Assembly: GCF_026213295.1 (NCBI RefSeq)
Contig: NC_079419.1
Span: 10,181,220-10,245,219 of the forward strand
Direction: 5' to 3'
Length of the DNA stretch: 64,000 bases
From: Gadus chalcogrammus
Taxonomy: Eukaryota; Chordata; Actinopteri; Gadiformes; Gadidae
The notes beneath the pieces were generated by a model. That model worked only from the letters and a program-made list of their open reading frames with translations. It was not told the origin of the DNA and made no database searches. Shown here piece after piece: positions 1-14,115 of this stretch. Positions within the stretch are counted from its first letter, which is position 1. Each line of letters begins with the position of its first letter. The translations under genes were made by a program, and so were the position numbers.

Positions 1-120
1 GGGAGGTATGAGAGAGTGGTGGAGGTATGAGAGAGAGGGGGGGAGCCATGAGAGAGTGGTGGAGGTATGAGAGAGAGTTGGAGTGGAAGGGATGAGGGAG
101 GTGGAAGTGAGAGAGGTGAA
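1..120. repeat. purine-rich minisatellite
   Basis: Imperfect tandem units built on GGAGGTATGAGAGAG and GGTGGAGG variants fill the first 120 bases. No coding potential is seen. Confidence 0.7.
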
Positions 121-224
121 TGTAAGTGAGGTGTCTCACCTGTCAGATGGAGATGAGGGCTTCCTCTTGTGAGGGGGAGGGTAACCCTGCTCAAGGGCAC
201 ATTAGATTAATATCTGTCAGCTTA

Positions 225-338
<114 letters not shown>

Positions 339-732
339 CTGTATGAGTTAACTTGACATGCGTGGTAACTGACTCTTTTGAAATGTATAAAGTATACATT
401 TCCCCTTTGTAGCTTCAACAGTGAGAGCATCATCAGGTGCTAATCTGAGTGTTGATCTCTGTCCTGTTCAGACCTGTGGAGCTCATCTATTCAACCGGTT
501 CCCTAACCTCAACCACTTCCACCTCAGCTATAAATCAATGATTAATTCATCTCTATTCAATGACCTGATGTCACCCTGTCGACATTTCATGCAACCTGGC
601 TAACAAAGAACCAAGATTTGAATGTTTCAGTTTCTGAACATGGCCTTCAACAACAGCAAACAGGAACGCTGTTGTTTACTCTGATGCAGTACTGCCTGGT
701 TCCCACTAGGAGGCAGCGTTGTTCCAGAGGTC

Positions 733-862
<130 letters not shown>

Positions 863-1084
863 ACCGTGGGGTCCTCGTCAGTCAGGGTTAGTGTTTTTAA
901 AACAGGAAGTGGAGTGGGGGCCGTCAGGAAGTCAGGTCACCCCCACTCAAAGGGAACGCGGTCCTTTGTTTGTCATCAAGTAAAGAAAAAAGCCCGCCCA
1001 CTAATTGACTGACAACTTAATTATGAACTTCCTGTTTGTAATTAATAACGAACATCTTATCTGTTCTCGTATGTCTGCCCCCTG

Positions 1085-1180
1085 CTGGAGATCTTTATCC
1101 ACAGCGACTCACAACGCCAGTGGGGATCTAACCCCTAACCCTGGCAGTGTTGGGGCCTTGCTCCACCAGTTGAGGTAGAG
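1085..1180 (-). mobile_element. SINE remnant (reverse)
   Basis: Read on the minus strand it has a degenerate tRNA-like B-box (GGTTAGATCCCC) followed by GAGTCGCTGTGGATAAAG. The latter resembles the GTCGCTCTGGATAAAAG tail motif seen at 49342. It is a short, decayed fragment. Confidence 0.45.
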
Positions 1181-1260
1181 GGGACTTTGTCCGGGACCAC
1201 TGCATACACACTTGCCTCCTTAAAGACCCAGTGTGTTGAAAGTTATCTACAAGTTACCCC

Positions 1261-1382
<122 letters not shown>

Positions 1383-1811
1383 AAAGTCGTTAGGGCTAAT
1401 CAGTGAATGCCAGCCCCTCTGACCCAGGTGTGTTCCTTTGATGATGAATTATGATCCGAGGAACTGCAGAACATCTGGGCTCTGCCAGGCATTCTGCCCC
1501 CTATTGTTCTCAGGGGTCTTCCCCTCTGACATCACTTCCTGTCTTCCGGGACAGGAAGTGATGTCCGACCACTGGGAGGAGAAGGTGAGCCATCATGTCC
1601 CAGTCCCACTGGTCAGGTTGGAGGCAGTCCAGCAGGGATCAACAGGCCTTACTCAGTCTGTTCCTCGTGCTTTCAGAGAACGTTCTGGTATCTCCTGGTT
1701 CAGATGGTTTGTATCGTGGTGGAGACCTGCTCACCATCTGGGCCCTGATGCCTCAGCTCTTTGGTTCTGTCCCCTTACCTTTCCTTTTGTTATAGCAGCC
1801 GTTTATCGACT

Positions 1812-1848
<37 letters not shown>

Positions 1849-2129
1849 GCGTGTGTTTGTGTGTGTTTGTTGTCCCGCATGTGTGTGTTGCCTCCCTCTA
1901 CGTGTGTGTCAGTGTTCTTAGCCCCGGTTGTGCGTTCGTGCTCCCCTGCAGTCCAGAGCCCTCTCTAGCGTCCTCCCGGGCAGCGTTGGTGCGTAGCAGC
2001 CCCCCCAAAACGGCCTCAGACCCCCCCCCCCCCCCCCTAACCTGCAGTTTGTGTGTCGTGTCTCTGAGTCGCCTGAAGAGCACAAGGAAAGTGGTTTGTT
2101 TCACACCAGGCAGGAGACTCTAATCGTCA

Positions 2130-2565
2130 GTCCCAGCCCAAAGGTTCTGGGTTCGATCCCCAATGTCTACAGTCTACCTGTAGACCTCCTAGAGCAAGAT
2201 GATCCCTGCCTGCTCCTCAATGACCTCTCTCTGTACTGTCTAACCCCTACCTGCTCCTTAATGACCTCTCTCTGTACTGTCTAACCCCTACCTGCTCCTT
2301 AATGACCTGTCTCTGTACTGTCCAACCCCTACCTGCTCCTTAATGACCTGTCTCTGTACTGTCTAACCCCTACCTGCTCCTTAATGACCTGTCTCTTTAC
2401 TGTCTAACCCCTGCCTGCTCCTTAATGACCTGTCTCTGTACTGTATAACCCCTGCCTGCTCCTTAATGACCTGTCTCTGTACTGTATAACCCCTGCCTGC
2501 TCCTTAATGACCTGTCTCTGTACTGTCTAACCCCTACCTGCTCCTTAATGACCTGTCTTTGTACT
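2130..2565 (+). mobile_element. tRNA-derived SINE with expanded 42-bp tail minisatellite
   Basis: A B-box-like GGTTCTGGGTTCGATCCCC (about 2142-2160) is followed by a body containing ACCTGTAGACCTCCTAGAGC. After it come about eight tandem copies of a 42-bp unit with CTCCTTAATGACCTG and CTGTACTGTCTAACCCC. The same body plus the same unit recurs at about 11575-11975 and 47810-48523, so the tandem unit comes from the SINE tail. Confidence 0.75.
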
Positions 2566-3538
2566 TTATTTGGACATCGGGGTCAGCTCATGAATAAACA
2601 GCCGACAAAAACAGTGAAGTTTACCCTCTGGGTTATGAAGGCCAGTCCACGGGGGGGGGGGGGGGGGGGGGGGAGTCAGGGAGAGAGGGAGAGAGAGACT
2701 TGGGGTGTAAACGTGGAGCGAGCGAGAGCGTTCTTCATCTCAGCTTGAGCTGCTCTCTTTAATTGGAAAATACCAATTAACCAAAGCAGGGGTGAGGAGG
2801 GGGGGGGGGGGGGGGGTGCTAATGCTGTGTGATAGGAGAACCACGACGACACAAAGAGAAAATTGAACTGCAGGATTTAATCATCGCAGCGCCCACTGAC
2901 GCACAGAATCCAATTTATTCCGAGAGTTCATTAAACACACACAGGCTGCGCTGAAAAGACACTTCTGAATAAAGGATTCTCCAGTCGGGATCCACATGTG
3001 GTGGTGGACTGCGGACGGCAGGGCAGACGTTATTACAGCGAGAGACAGACGGACACCACACCCACAGAACGGGGAGGAAACCGAGAATCAGAGAGAGGGG
3101 CTTAGAGGGCGCTTGAGTCAGAGAGACAGACGGACGGGAGAGACAGACGGACGGAGAGAGAGAGAGAGAGACAGTCAGGGAGAGACAGCCGGTGACCGAC
3201 CAATAGATGGGCTGAGAATGAGCAGAATGCAGACACAAACAGACGGACAGACAGTCAGGGAGAGAGACAGTCGGGGACAGAGAGGGACAGACGGAGTCAT
3301 GTGTGTGTTTCTTTCTCCGCTGCTTCATGATTCCTTGTCTGTTACCCGTCTGGTCTGATGGAGAGGTTCTGATTCACACGGTGTTTGCCCCTCAGCCGTC
3401 ACCTGATCCTCTCCCTGTATCCTCCATATCCCTTCTGATCAGTCTGATCAGGGGCTGCATGTCCGCCCTTCCAGATCAATATCTGGTCCACGTGAACGGC
3501 CCCAGGACGAGCTGAGGGGCCGCTTACTGAGAGGGCTA

Positions 3539-3687
<149 letters not shown>

Positions 3688-4079
3688 ACTTGTCCCCCCA
3701 GCAATGTCATAAGTGTTGATTAGGCCCACGAAAAATGGATGTTAATTGAAGCTAAGTGGCTAAATATAGCGCTCAGTATGATTAGCACAGATAGCGACAT
3801 GATGTATGGCGCTCATTAGCATGCTAGTCCAGCCCCCTGAAGGCTACGCTTCGCTAGGTGTTGATTTATCCACAGATGATGCTACGCGCTATCGCCCCCG
3901 CAAGGCTAACTTGAGGAAAGGGAACTTGAGGAAACACTGACTCGAAACAATCACCTTGGAGATTTCAGACTACCGTCCAATCAGAGAGTGTCTGGCGTGC
4001 ACTACTCAGTGTAGATGTAGACGAAGCTTTGAAACACACACACGGGTGCGCGCCTGTGTGTGTGCATTATTTTGAGGGT

Positions 4080-4470
4080 GTGTTCATTGTAGTGTGTGTT
4101 ATTGTGCTCGTGTGTATTTGGATTTGTGTCATTGTGTGTGGTTGTGTATTTGGATGCATGTGTCATCGTGTTGTTTTATATTTGGATGTGTGTGTCATTG
4201 TGTGTTTGGTTGTGCATTGGATGTGTGTGTCATTGTGTGTTTGGTTGTGTATTGGATGTGTGTGTCATTGTGTGTGTGGTTGTGTATTTGGATGCATGTG
4301 TCATTGTGTGTGTGGTTGTGTATTTGGATGCATGTGTCATTGTGTTGTTTTATATTTGGAGGTGTGTGTCATTGTGTGTGTGGTTGTGTATTTGGTTGTG
4401 TGTGTCATGGTGTGTGGTTGTGTATCTTGATGTGTGTTTCATTGTGTGTGTGTCATTGTGTGTGTCGTGT
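4080..4470. repeat. GT-rich minisatellite, about 40-bp unit
   Basis: About nine imperfect units combine GTGTGTCATTGTGTG with GGTTGTGTATTTGGATG. All three forward frames stay partly open only because the repeat lacks stop codons. Confidence 0.85.
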
Positions 4471-5318
4471 TAAACACACACACCTCTCCAACGCGCTCCA
4501 TTGTATCTGCTGCTGCTGTGCAGATCACCTTACGTAACTCAGTGAGTGGGCCGGGGGGGCGCCGTGAGGCCGCCTCCCACCTCCGCAGCCGTCGGAGGAG
4601 ATCGCCCCCAATGAGGCGCACCGCTCAGCTCGCCGCCCGGCAATTAACCGGCCAATCACGCCACGCCGCCGCCACTGCAGACTAATTAGGCATTCATGGG
4701 CGCTCTCTGCAGTCTCAGCAACTCCCTGGGGGTCCGTCTTTAAAGAACAGTTCTCCAAAGTCTCCAAAGTGTGTGTGATGCAAACATCCGCCCTGGGCTG
4801 AGCCCACACCTCTGCTGGGGGTAGAGGTGTGGGTCTCTCTATCTCCTCTCTCTCTCGCTCTCTCTCTCGCTCACTCTCCATCTCTCTCGAAACGTGCGGT
4901 GAAATTATTCTCGTAGCCTCGCAAGAAAAGCGTTATTATTTCATCAGCTCATCGCCGTGGTCTGTCGTCAGTGTGACGGTGAATCATCCAGACAGGACGT
5001 CTCCGTGGTCGGACACTGACGCCCGCCCTCTTGTTCGCCCTGTTCCTTCAGATCCTCTGAAACCGGCTCTCGTCCCGTGTCTCCGGACCTTGGTACCTCT
5101 GAGTGGACCTCAGACAGGAGGCTGAGCCCAGCGGGCTGATGTTCTCCTCTTCAGAGGGAAGAGTGACTGAATGAATTGATTAATGTATGAGGAGTACCGA
5201 CGTCATGAACTTCCATATGATTGCTTCTACAAACGCTGGTCTTCTGGTAGTATTCAGCCCGTGGCTCTGAGTCGGTCTTTGGTCTGTTTTTAGATAGACC
5301 TCCATCAGACCTTCAATC

Positions 5319-5577
5319 TGGGGGCGGCGTGTGGCTCAGGAGGTTGGCTGGTTGCTGATAGGTTGCTAGTTAGATCCCCGGCTCTTCCTCCTCGATGTGT
5401 CGAGGTGTCCCTGAGCAAGACGCCTCGCCCTGACTGCTCCAGGCGAGCTGGCTGTCGCCTTGCATGGTGGACTCCGCTGTCGGTGTGTGAATGTCGGCAT
5501 GATTGGGTGAATGTGAGGCAGTATTGAAAAGCGCTTTGAGCGGCCGCTGGTTAGAAACGCGCTCAATAAATGATAAA
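5319..5577 (+). mobile_element. tRNA-derived SINE
   Basis: It has an A-box-like TGTGGCTCAGGAGG (about 5331), a B-box-like region ending AGATCCCC (about 5371-5379), then GAGGTGTCCCTGAGCAAGACG and a 3' part with GTGAATGTGAGGCAGTATTG and AAAGCGCTTTGAG. A copy of the same family lies in reverse at about 59030-59230. Family name not assigned. Confidence 0.8.
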
Positions 5578-5795
5578 GATCAGTGTCATCCCAGTCCTCC
5601 ATCCTGTCAGTGGGGTGGGGAGACCTTGGGTGACAGAGGAGTCCTGGGGGTTCTGCTGCTCGCCTCCGGGTCAGCCTCCTCGTTCCTCAACCAATCCCTC
5701 CGTGTGTGTTGGCTGTGGTCCGTGTTTTCATTGGCTCACGGCTCAGTTGGGGAAACTCTGTTGTAGGCTGATGTGGCGCACACACACGCACGCAT

Positions 5796-5924
<129 letters not shown>

Positions 5925-6474
5925 ACACCTACCTGTAGGGGGCCCAGTGTTGTTGACTGCTACCAGACCCCTGGGAGACCCACTTACATGTAGTACATGC
6001 ATCACAGTCAGCCATGAAACACTCCAGTACATTCACCACTGTGACACAGGCCGCATTCAGAATAAACCTCAGCTCCCCTGTCTAGTGAGTACCCCCCCCC
6101 CCACGCAGTGAGCTGCTTACAGTTAGCCGCCAGCCGTCGCGTGGACTAGCGCTCAGCAATGCGAGGGAGACGTCCATCTTGGGTTCTGGTGCTCATATCT
6201 CCTGGGTCGGGGAGTTGGAGCGCAGAGCCGACAGCAGGGCCCAATCAGAGGGGGGGGGGGGGGGGGGTTGGGTGGGGGGAGGGCTAGCATCAGGGACAGC
6301 TAACCCTGCGGTGGAAGTGATTTTCATGAGCTCAGCTGGTTGGTTGCAACACTGCAGCACATTCTGGCGCTCGCTCCCCAAGACGCATCAGCGACACAAG
6401 CTAGCCAGCTGTGTTAGCTCGTTGGGGGCTAGCGGCGTGGGGGGGGCACCGACGTGTTGATACTGTTGATATGA

Positions 6475-7002
<528 letters not shown>

Positions 7003-7264
7003 TGACGGGGACGGGGGCAAGGGGGCGGGGCTTGTTTGAGGGATGATGGGGATGGAAACGAGTCGTATTTTAATATTGTATTTAGCAATAATTATTATTT
7101 AAAGATAATTATTAGACTGAATACGTGGATGAATGTGGACGGAATCTGCCAGAGGAGACGGCTGGACTTTACAGCCTAGAACATACGCTAACTATGTATT
7201 CATTAGGTCATTATGAATATTAATTTATTAATATTTAAATCATTATCAATCAATATCAATGACT

Positions 7265-7335
7265 CACGCACACACTCTCACTCACACACACACACGCACT
7301 CACTCACTCACTCACTCACTCACTCACTCACTCAC
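7265..7335. repeat. (ACTC)n tract
   Basis: ACTC units repeat with a few CA interruptions. Confidence 0.85.
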
Positions 7336-8129
7336 GCATTCACTAACTCTCTCTTTGTCATTCTCAGTCTGTACCTTGACGTATCGTTTCATATAACATC
7401 AACACGATGTCCTCTGAGATACCGCTCAGACATCGCTAGCAGAGCTGGAAGTGATGAGGTTGCTCTGAGACGGATGTGTGGGCGGATGTCTGGATGGATG
7501 TGTGATGACTGGAAGGATATAATGCAGGCAGATGAATGGAGAGACGAACCACAGATGGATGAGTGGGTGTGCAGCAGGGTCTGTATTGAGAATAACCGAT
7601 TGATTAATGATGTCTGGATGGACACACCGACATGGAAGGAGAGGACCAGGAGGAGAGAGACAGTCGGTGGAGCTGGTTGCCCTGGTGATGGCTTGACTGA
7701 TCAACTGCCCCTGGAAGATTGCGGGTTCGATGCCCAGTGTCCCCTGCCATATCTTAGGCCTCCGAGACTGACTAGTATTACGCTCCCTGTGACATACAGA
7801 GTCACAGAGCAAACAAATAACACGGCCAGGTAGCGAGCTACACTTTGCTAGCAAGCTACGCTAGCGCGGCGCTGCGTGGAGCTAATTGGACACACAGGGT
7901 ATGTTCCGGGCTAAAGGCAGCGTTGGGATCCTGTCGCCGATCTCTAATTGGATCGTTTTGCTTCCTGCCGAACCGAACACCTCCGCTGTGGCTGGGTGCG
8001 TTTGATGTTGTTACCACGGGAACAACAATAAACAACAAACGCTCAACACACAACCCCCCTGTGATTGGTCGGTTCAGAACAGAGCAGCACCTTGCAGGTT
8101 TGAACCGCAACGGAGAATATGAAAGAGAC

Positions 8130-8440
8130 ACATGCACACACAGTTAACAACACACACACACGATAACACAAAAAGAGAAAAACACACACACAAATAACAA
8201 ACAAAGAGAAAAACACCCAGTTACAAAACACACACACATTATAACAGGATAACACACAAAGAGAAACACTCACATTTAGAGAAACGCATGCATACAGAAT
8301 CAGACACACACACCCACACACACACACTTAGAGAAACAAAAACACGCATGCACATGCACACACACACTTACAGAAACACACCCACATGCACACAGACGAA
8401 CACACATGCATGCACATACCAGCGCACACCCACGCACACA
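8130..8440. repeat. CA-rich degenerate simple repeat
   Basis: Interrupted CACACA blocks alternate with AAAGAGAAAAACAC-type spacers repeated at about 8170 and 8205 and again near 8260. No coding exon is seen. Confidence 0.75.
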
Positions 8441-9872
8441 CCCCGTGTGTGGTTGGAGGTCAGCCCAGCCTTAATTGGCGGTGAACATGTTCTGTTTAGT
8501 TGTGATCCACAGCTCACACACTCGCACGGCGCGGTATTAAATTATAACCTTGCTTAATTCAACTCGCTGAATATCATCAGCTGCTGCATTCTAACGAGGC
8601 CGACCGAGGAGAGAAAGAGACGACATCCCGACAAAGTAAACCTAATTATGCACTTATTTTCATCACAGCGACATAACAAGGGCGCATTTCTCACTCACTG
8701 GTGCATGCTGGGAAAGATCCCGGGAGCGAGGCAGCCATGCTAGCTGTTCGGGGTTTAGCAGTGTGCGCGTCACAAAGGGAGTGATTAGGGGCAGATTACA
8801 GCAGTCTGAATGGAGCACACATTGTAGCGACGCTAGCAATGAGCGGCTTTGTCAGCGCTAACCTCCGCGCTAGCGCTAACGGCTGGGACCCGCGCAATGC
8901 TCGTTAACGGCCTTCGTTAGCAAATGAGAACACGGCGTATCCATTCAAGGCTGAAAGCAAGCCGCTAATTACCTTGTCCCGTCGGCGTGATGATGAGACG
9001 TCTGGGCCACTCCTGTCAGCCCCGGATTCAGACGCAGTATTGGTCTGAAATAAATGCTAATTTATTTAAATTCCCCTTTTTTAATCACATGGCGAGGACT
9101 CGTGTCTTAATGGCGGTAGACTGCTCGTGGTTTGGAGATGAGTGTCTGAGTTTTATTTTCTGTTGGTGCCTCCGACCTTCAGAGAGGTGTGTTGACACCA
9201 CTAGCGTACCGTGGGGTTTAAGTCAGGGCCTTCAGTAACGCACTCCACCAACGGCCAACCCCCAAACACTCAGACATGCACACAGATTTCATATTAGGTG
9301 CCAATACAGCCAACACAGCCACAATATGCGCTACTGCATAACATGCACAACAAGACAGTTGATCTTCAGCATCAACAACAGCGCACACGCACACCACTTT
9401 GCATTACCGCAGAGCTAGAGTAATGCAGCATCACCATCAGATCTTTCCTTATGTCACTCCGCAACCAGATTGCACATCATACAGCATGACACAAAAAGAA
9501 GTGTTCACAGTTATTGTTATTTTCACCGGATGCTTTCGCAACTTCAACGGATTCAATAAAGTAGCCTATAGTGACAATAATACAAGTGCAACGCCACTTC
9601 ATTAACAAAAATGAAACATACAAGTAGGCCTTTATGCCACATATTTTACAACAGGTATTCCAGCCAGAATATTAAGCCCATAGGAGTAGTAGTGAATGGG
9701 TTAATTTAATATGCTTATTAAGCGGCATCCACACACACAGAATTACCATTAAGCCTACTGCCCAAATTCCATCAATATATTTGTGTTTCCAACCATTAAA
9801 AATAATGCGTTATAATAAACCAAAGTACCACAACAACATTATCGCTCCTACACAGTGCAAAGTAAAACTCAC

Positions 9873-10217
9873 CCATCACCCATGACCTGATGTTTTAAAG
9901 CTGCCTTGGTGAAGCTGTTAAGATTGCTAAATCCTGCGCTGTTCCAGGTCCCCTCACTGATGTTGAACAGCAAACACGGCCAGCAGAATAGCAAGCTTGT
10001 TCTGAACGGTGCTAGCCGTTAGCCAGTCATAGCGGCTGTAGTTGCACTCTGTAAAGTGCCGCACAAAACCTTTACCGGCCTGGGTCAGCCCATCCAGCTT
10101 CGGTGTAGGTCTTCCTCTTGAAGTCATACCCGTCTTCTCTCCAAACGATCGCCTTGAAAAAGGCAAACGAAGGAGGTCAGAAACAGGATCGCTAGGTGCT
10201 GTGAAGGCGGTGGCCAC
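9873..10217 (-). pseudogene. decayed hAT-type transposase fragment
   Basis: On the minus strand, a frame opening at 10217 reads toward about 9990 and contains GRPTPKLDGLTQAGKGFVRH and YSRYDWLTAS. A one-base shift near 9990 moves to a frame with FCWPCLLF and WNSAGFSNLNSF, ending before a donor-like GTGAGT near 9873. The W..C..F pattern and order resemble the TTF-type zinc finger at the N-terminus of hAT (ZMYM1-like) transposases. The shift and missing remainder show a dead copy. Family inferred from recalled motifs only. Confidence 0.55.
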
Positions 10218-11046
10218 AGTAGTTCACTATCAACTCTGTGCCGCCAACGATTCAAAATTCGCTGATGACATCACCGGGGGCCAGCGTATATTGCTGGGCC
10301 CTGGGGCCGTTCTATTACTACACATCAACATTTGATTTGCTGATTACACACGTCAGTCAAATGTATTATCCAATGGGAGGTGGCAGCTTCGGCGAAAGGC
10401 TAGCAATACTTTTAGTGCTGGCCCCGCTGGTCCATGTAACCTAGCTGTGATGTGTTATTCAGCTGACAGCCTTACAAAAAAAAAACGGTTTTCCTTCTGG
10501 AATTAAGTACTGAAAAAAATATGGAATTAAGATGCGTTCAGACACAAATTAATGTAATTTTGAAAAAAAGAATATCTATATATTATTTAGTTTTTGACAG
10601 GGCCAGCAGAGAAGGCCCTGCTGGCCCACCACTGGTTGACACGGTATCGAGTAACACACTTGTTTTAGTTGTCTTTGGTTCAGAGGGAGATTCCCTCCCA
10701 CTGTTCCTCAGTCTTAAACGGAACCCAAGCCCAGGAATCTTAACTTTAAGACGCAGACGCAGGCTGGTTTAGAGAGTGTGTGTTTTCACAACCATAACGG
10801 AGCATATTTAAACGGAGACGATACAGATGGCTCTGAGTGGGGCCGCCGCCAGCTCGGCCTGCTGGGAGTTGTAGTCCTGGAGCCGGTGTCGGGACCTGTC
10901 AGGACTCCTGGCCTGAACTCCAACTCCCAGGAGGCTCTGGGGCTGATTTTCACGCTATGGATAACTAAGATCCCACGGTCCACCAGAACTGTCTCACACA
11001 CGCGCGCACACGCGCGTGTGTGTAACGCCTACCTGTTGTATCTCAG

Positions 11047-11175
<129 letters not shown>

Positions 11176-11466
11176 GTGTCTCTCTTTGACCACACACACA
11201 CATCGCACACACACACTCTTTTAAACACGAGATGGTCAACAGATATTAATTGACTCCGATTCAAAGCGACCATGTTTGGGTCTGATCCTCGGCCCATCGT
11301 ACCTCCCACGCCGCGGGGGTGCGGTCGGCCTGGACACCGAGGCTCTAATGACGGCTCCACGGCGGAGCAGAGGTCTGTGTGGGGGTGTGGGAAACCAGAG
11401 TGATCTTCCTCATCGTCACGCTCTTCATCCTTTTCATCATCAACATGCTCATTGTTGCACCACTTT

Positions 11467-11501
<35 letters not shown>

Positions 11502-11574
11502 ACTGTTGTTGGACTGATTACGACGCCTTCTGGATCGCATCTTTGACCGTGATTCTTTATAACTGCCTGAATAT

Positions 11575-11975
11575 GAGTCAAAAGGTTCTGGGTTTGATCC
11601 CCAATGTCGCCAGACTACCTGTAGACATCCCAACCCCTACCTTAATGACCTGTCTCTGTACTGCCTAACCCTACCTGCTCTTTAATAACCTGATCTGTAC
11701 TGTCCAACCCCTACCTGCTCCTTAATGACCTGTCTCTGTACTGTCTAACCCCTACCTGCTCCTTAATGACCAGTCTCTGTACTGTCTAACCCCTACCTGC
11801 TCCTTAATGACCAGTCTCTGTACTGTCTAACCCCTACTTGCTCCTTAATGACCTGTCTCTGTACTGTCTAACCCCTACCTGCTCCTTAATGACCAGTCTC
11901 TGTACTGTCTAACCCCTACCTGCTCCTTAATGACCAGTCTCTGTACTGTCTAACCCCTACCTGCTCCTTAACGAC
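11575..11975 (+). mobile_element. tRNA-derived SINE with 42-bp tail minisatellite
   Basis: Begins with GGTTCTGGGTTTGATCCCC and a shortened body with CTACCTGTAGACATCC. About eight tandem units containing CTCCTTAATGACC and CTGTACTGTCTAACCCC follow. Several units carry ACCAGTCTC in place of ACCTGTCTC. Same family as about 2130-2565. Confidence 0.75.
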
Positions 11976-12044
11976 ATGGATTGGAGTTACTTCATTTTGG
12001 AAACTTGGTTTATGTTGCAATCCCTTTAATCCCCTGTATCTCAG

Positions 12045-12046
<2 letters not shown>

Positions 12047-12131
<85 letters not shown>

Positions 12132-12147
12132 CTCTCTCTCTCTCTCT

Positions 12148-12237
<90 letters not shown>

Positions 12238-12315
12238 CTCTCTCTCTCTCATTCTCTCTCTCTCTCATTCTCTCTCTCTCTCTCTCTCTCTCATTCTCTC
12301 TCTCTCTCTCTCTCT
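12047..12315. repeat. interrupted (TC)n array
   Basis: TC array of about 269 nt with about six CATTC interruptions. It ends in CCCCCCCTAG, an acceptor-like site at 12326. Confidence 0.95.
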
Positions 12316-12316
12316 T

Positions 12317-12679
12317 CCCCCCCTAGACCTGTCGCTCCACAGCCACCAATTATCCACCAGATAATTGGTTAGGTGATGCGAAGTTGCCGTCACACGTTTT
12401 TCAACCGTGTCTCTATGTCTCTCATCCATTCTCGCTCTCATTCCCTCCCTAGACATGCCCCATGTTGGCCCAGCTAATTGCTAAGCTAATTAGCTTAGCT
12501 GTTGCTAACTTTACATCATGTCATTCCCCTCTGTCTCTAGGTCTCTCATCCATTCTTGCTCTCATTCATCCGTAGACATGCCCCATGTCGGCCCAGCTAA
12601 TTGCTAAGCTAATTAGCCTAGCCGTTGCTAAGTCTACATAACGTCACTCAACCCGATTCGTTATGTCTCACCTCCCCAG
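12317..12679 (+). repeat. tandem duplication of an intron 3' end with decoy acceptors
   Basis: Units of about 104-126 bp contain TCTCATCCATTC, TAGACATGCCCCATGT, CCAGCTAATTGCTAAGC and GTTGCTAA. Two nearly identical units end with TAG at 12450-12452 and 12573-12575. The true CAG at 12677-12679 aligns with them, and a weaker TAG lies at 12324-12326. Sequence after the decoys (ACATGCCCCATGT) resembles the true exon start (ACATGCCACTCC). Confidence 0.8.
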
Positions 12680-12873
12680 ACATGCCACTCCACGTGCGTC
12701 GCAGTAGCGACCCGGCCCTGATGACGCTGAACGGGCCTCTGAATGGCGTGGAGCCTCGCCCCCCCGCGGAGCAGCAGACTCCGCCCTCCCGACGTAACCC
12801 CTCCCGCTGGTCGACCACTGCCGGCTTCATGAAGCCCCGCCACTCAACCGGCACCAGCAGCCTGGAGCGCAAG
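12680..12873 (+). CDS. pard3: pard3 exon w2: MARK/PAR-1 (14-3-3) site
   Basis: 194 nt; two bases complete the Asn codon, then 64 codons, ending in phase 0 before donor GTAGCG. It encodes MPLHVRRSSDPALMTLN and a more variable part ending RNPSRWSTTAGFMK...LERK. The RRSSDP serine corresponds to the mammalian site (Ser144) phosphorylated by PAR-1/MARK kinases to recruit 14-3-3 and keep PAR-3 off the lateral cortex. The middle of the exon (Pro/Gln-rich) differs from mammals, as expected for a linker. Confidence 0.95.
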
Positions 12874-13988
<1,115 letters not shown>

Positions 13989-13995
13989 TGACCAC

Positions 13996-14115
<120 letters not shown>

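Noticed and set aside
2140..2162. tRNA gene (GGTTCGATCCC B-box)
   Set aside because: No cloverleaf, anticodon stem or acceptor pairing could be drawn; it recurs as a SINE head.
4029..4537. Three overlapping Cys/Val/Trp-rich open frames
   Set aside because: All frames of a GT-rich minisatellite lack stops; no family resemblance.
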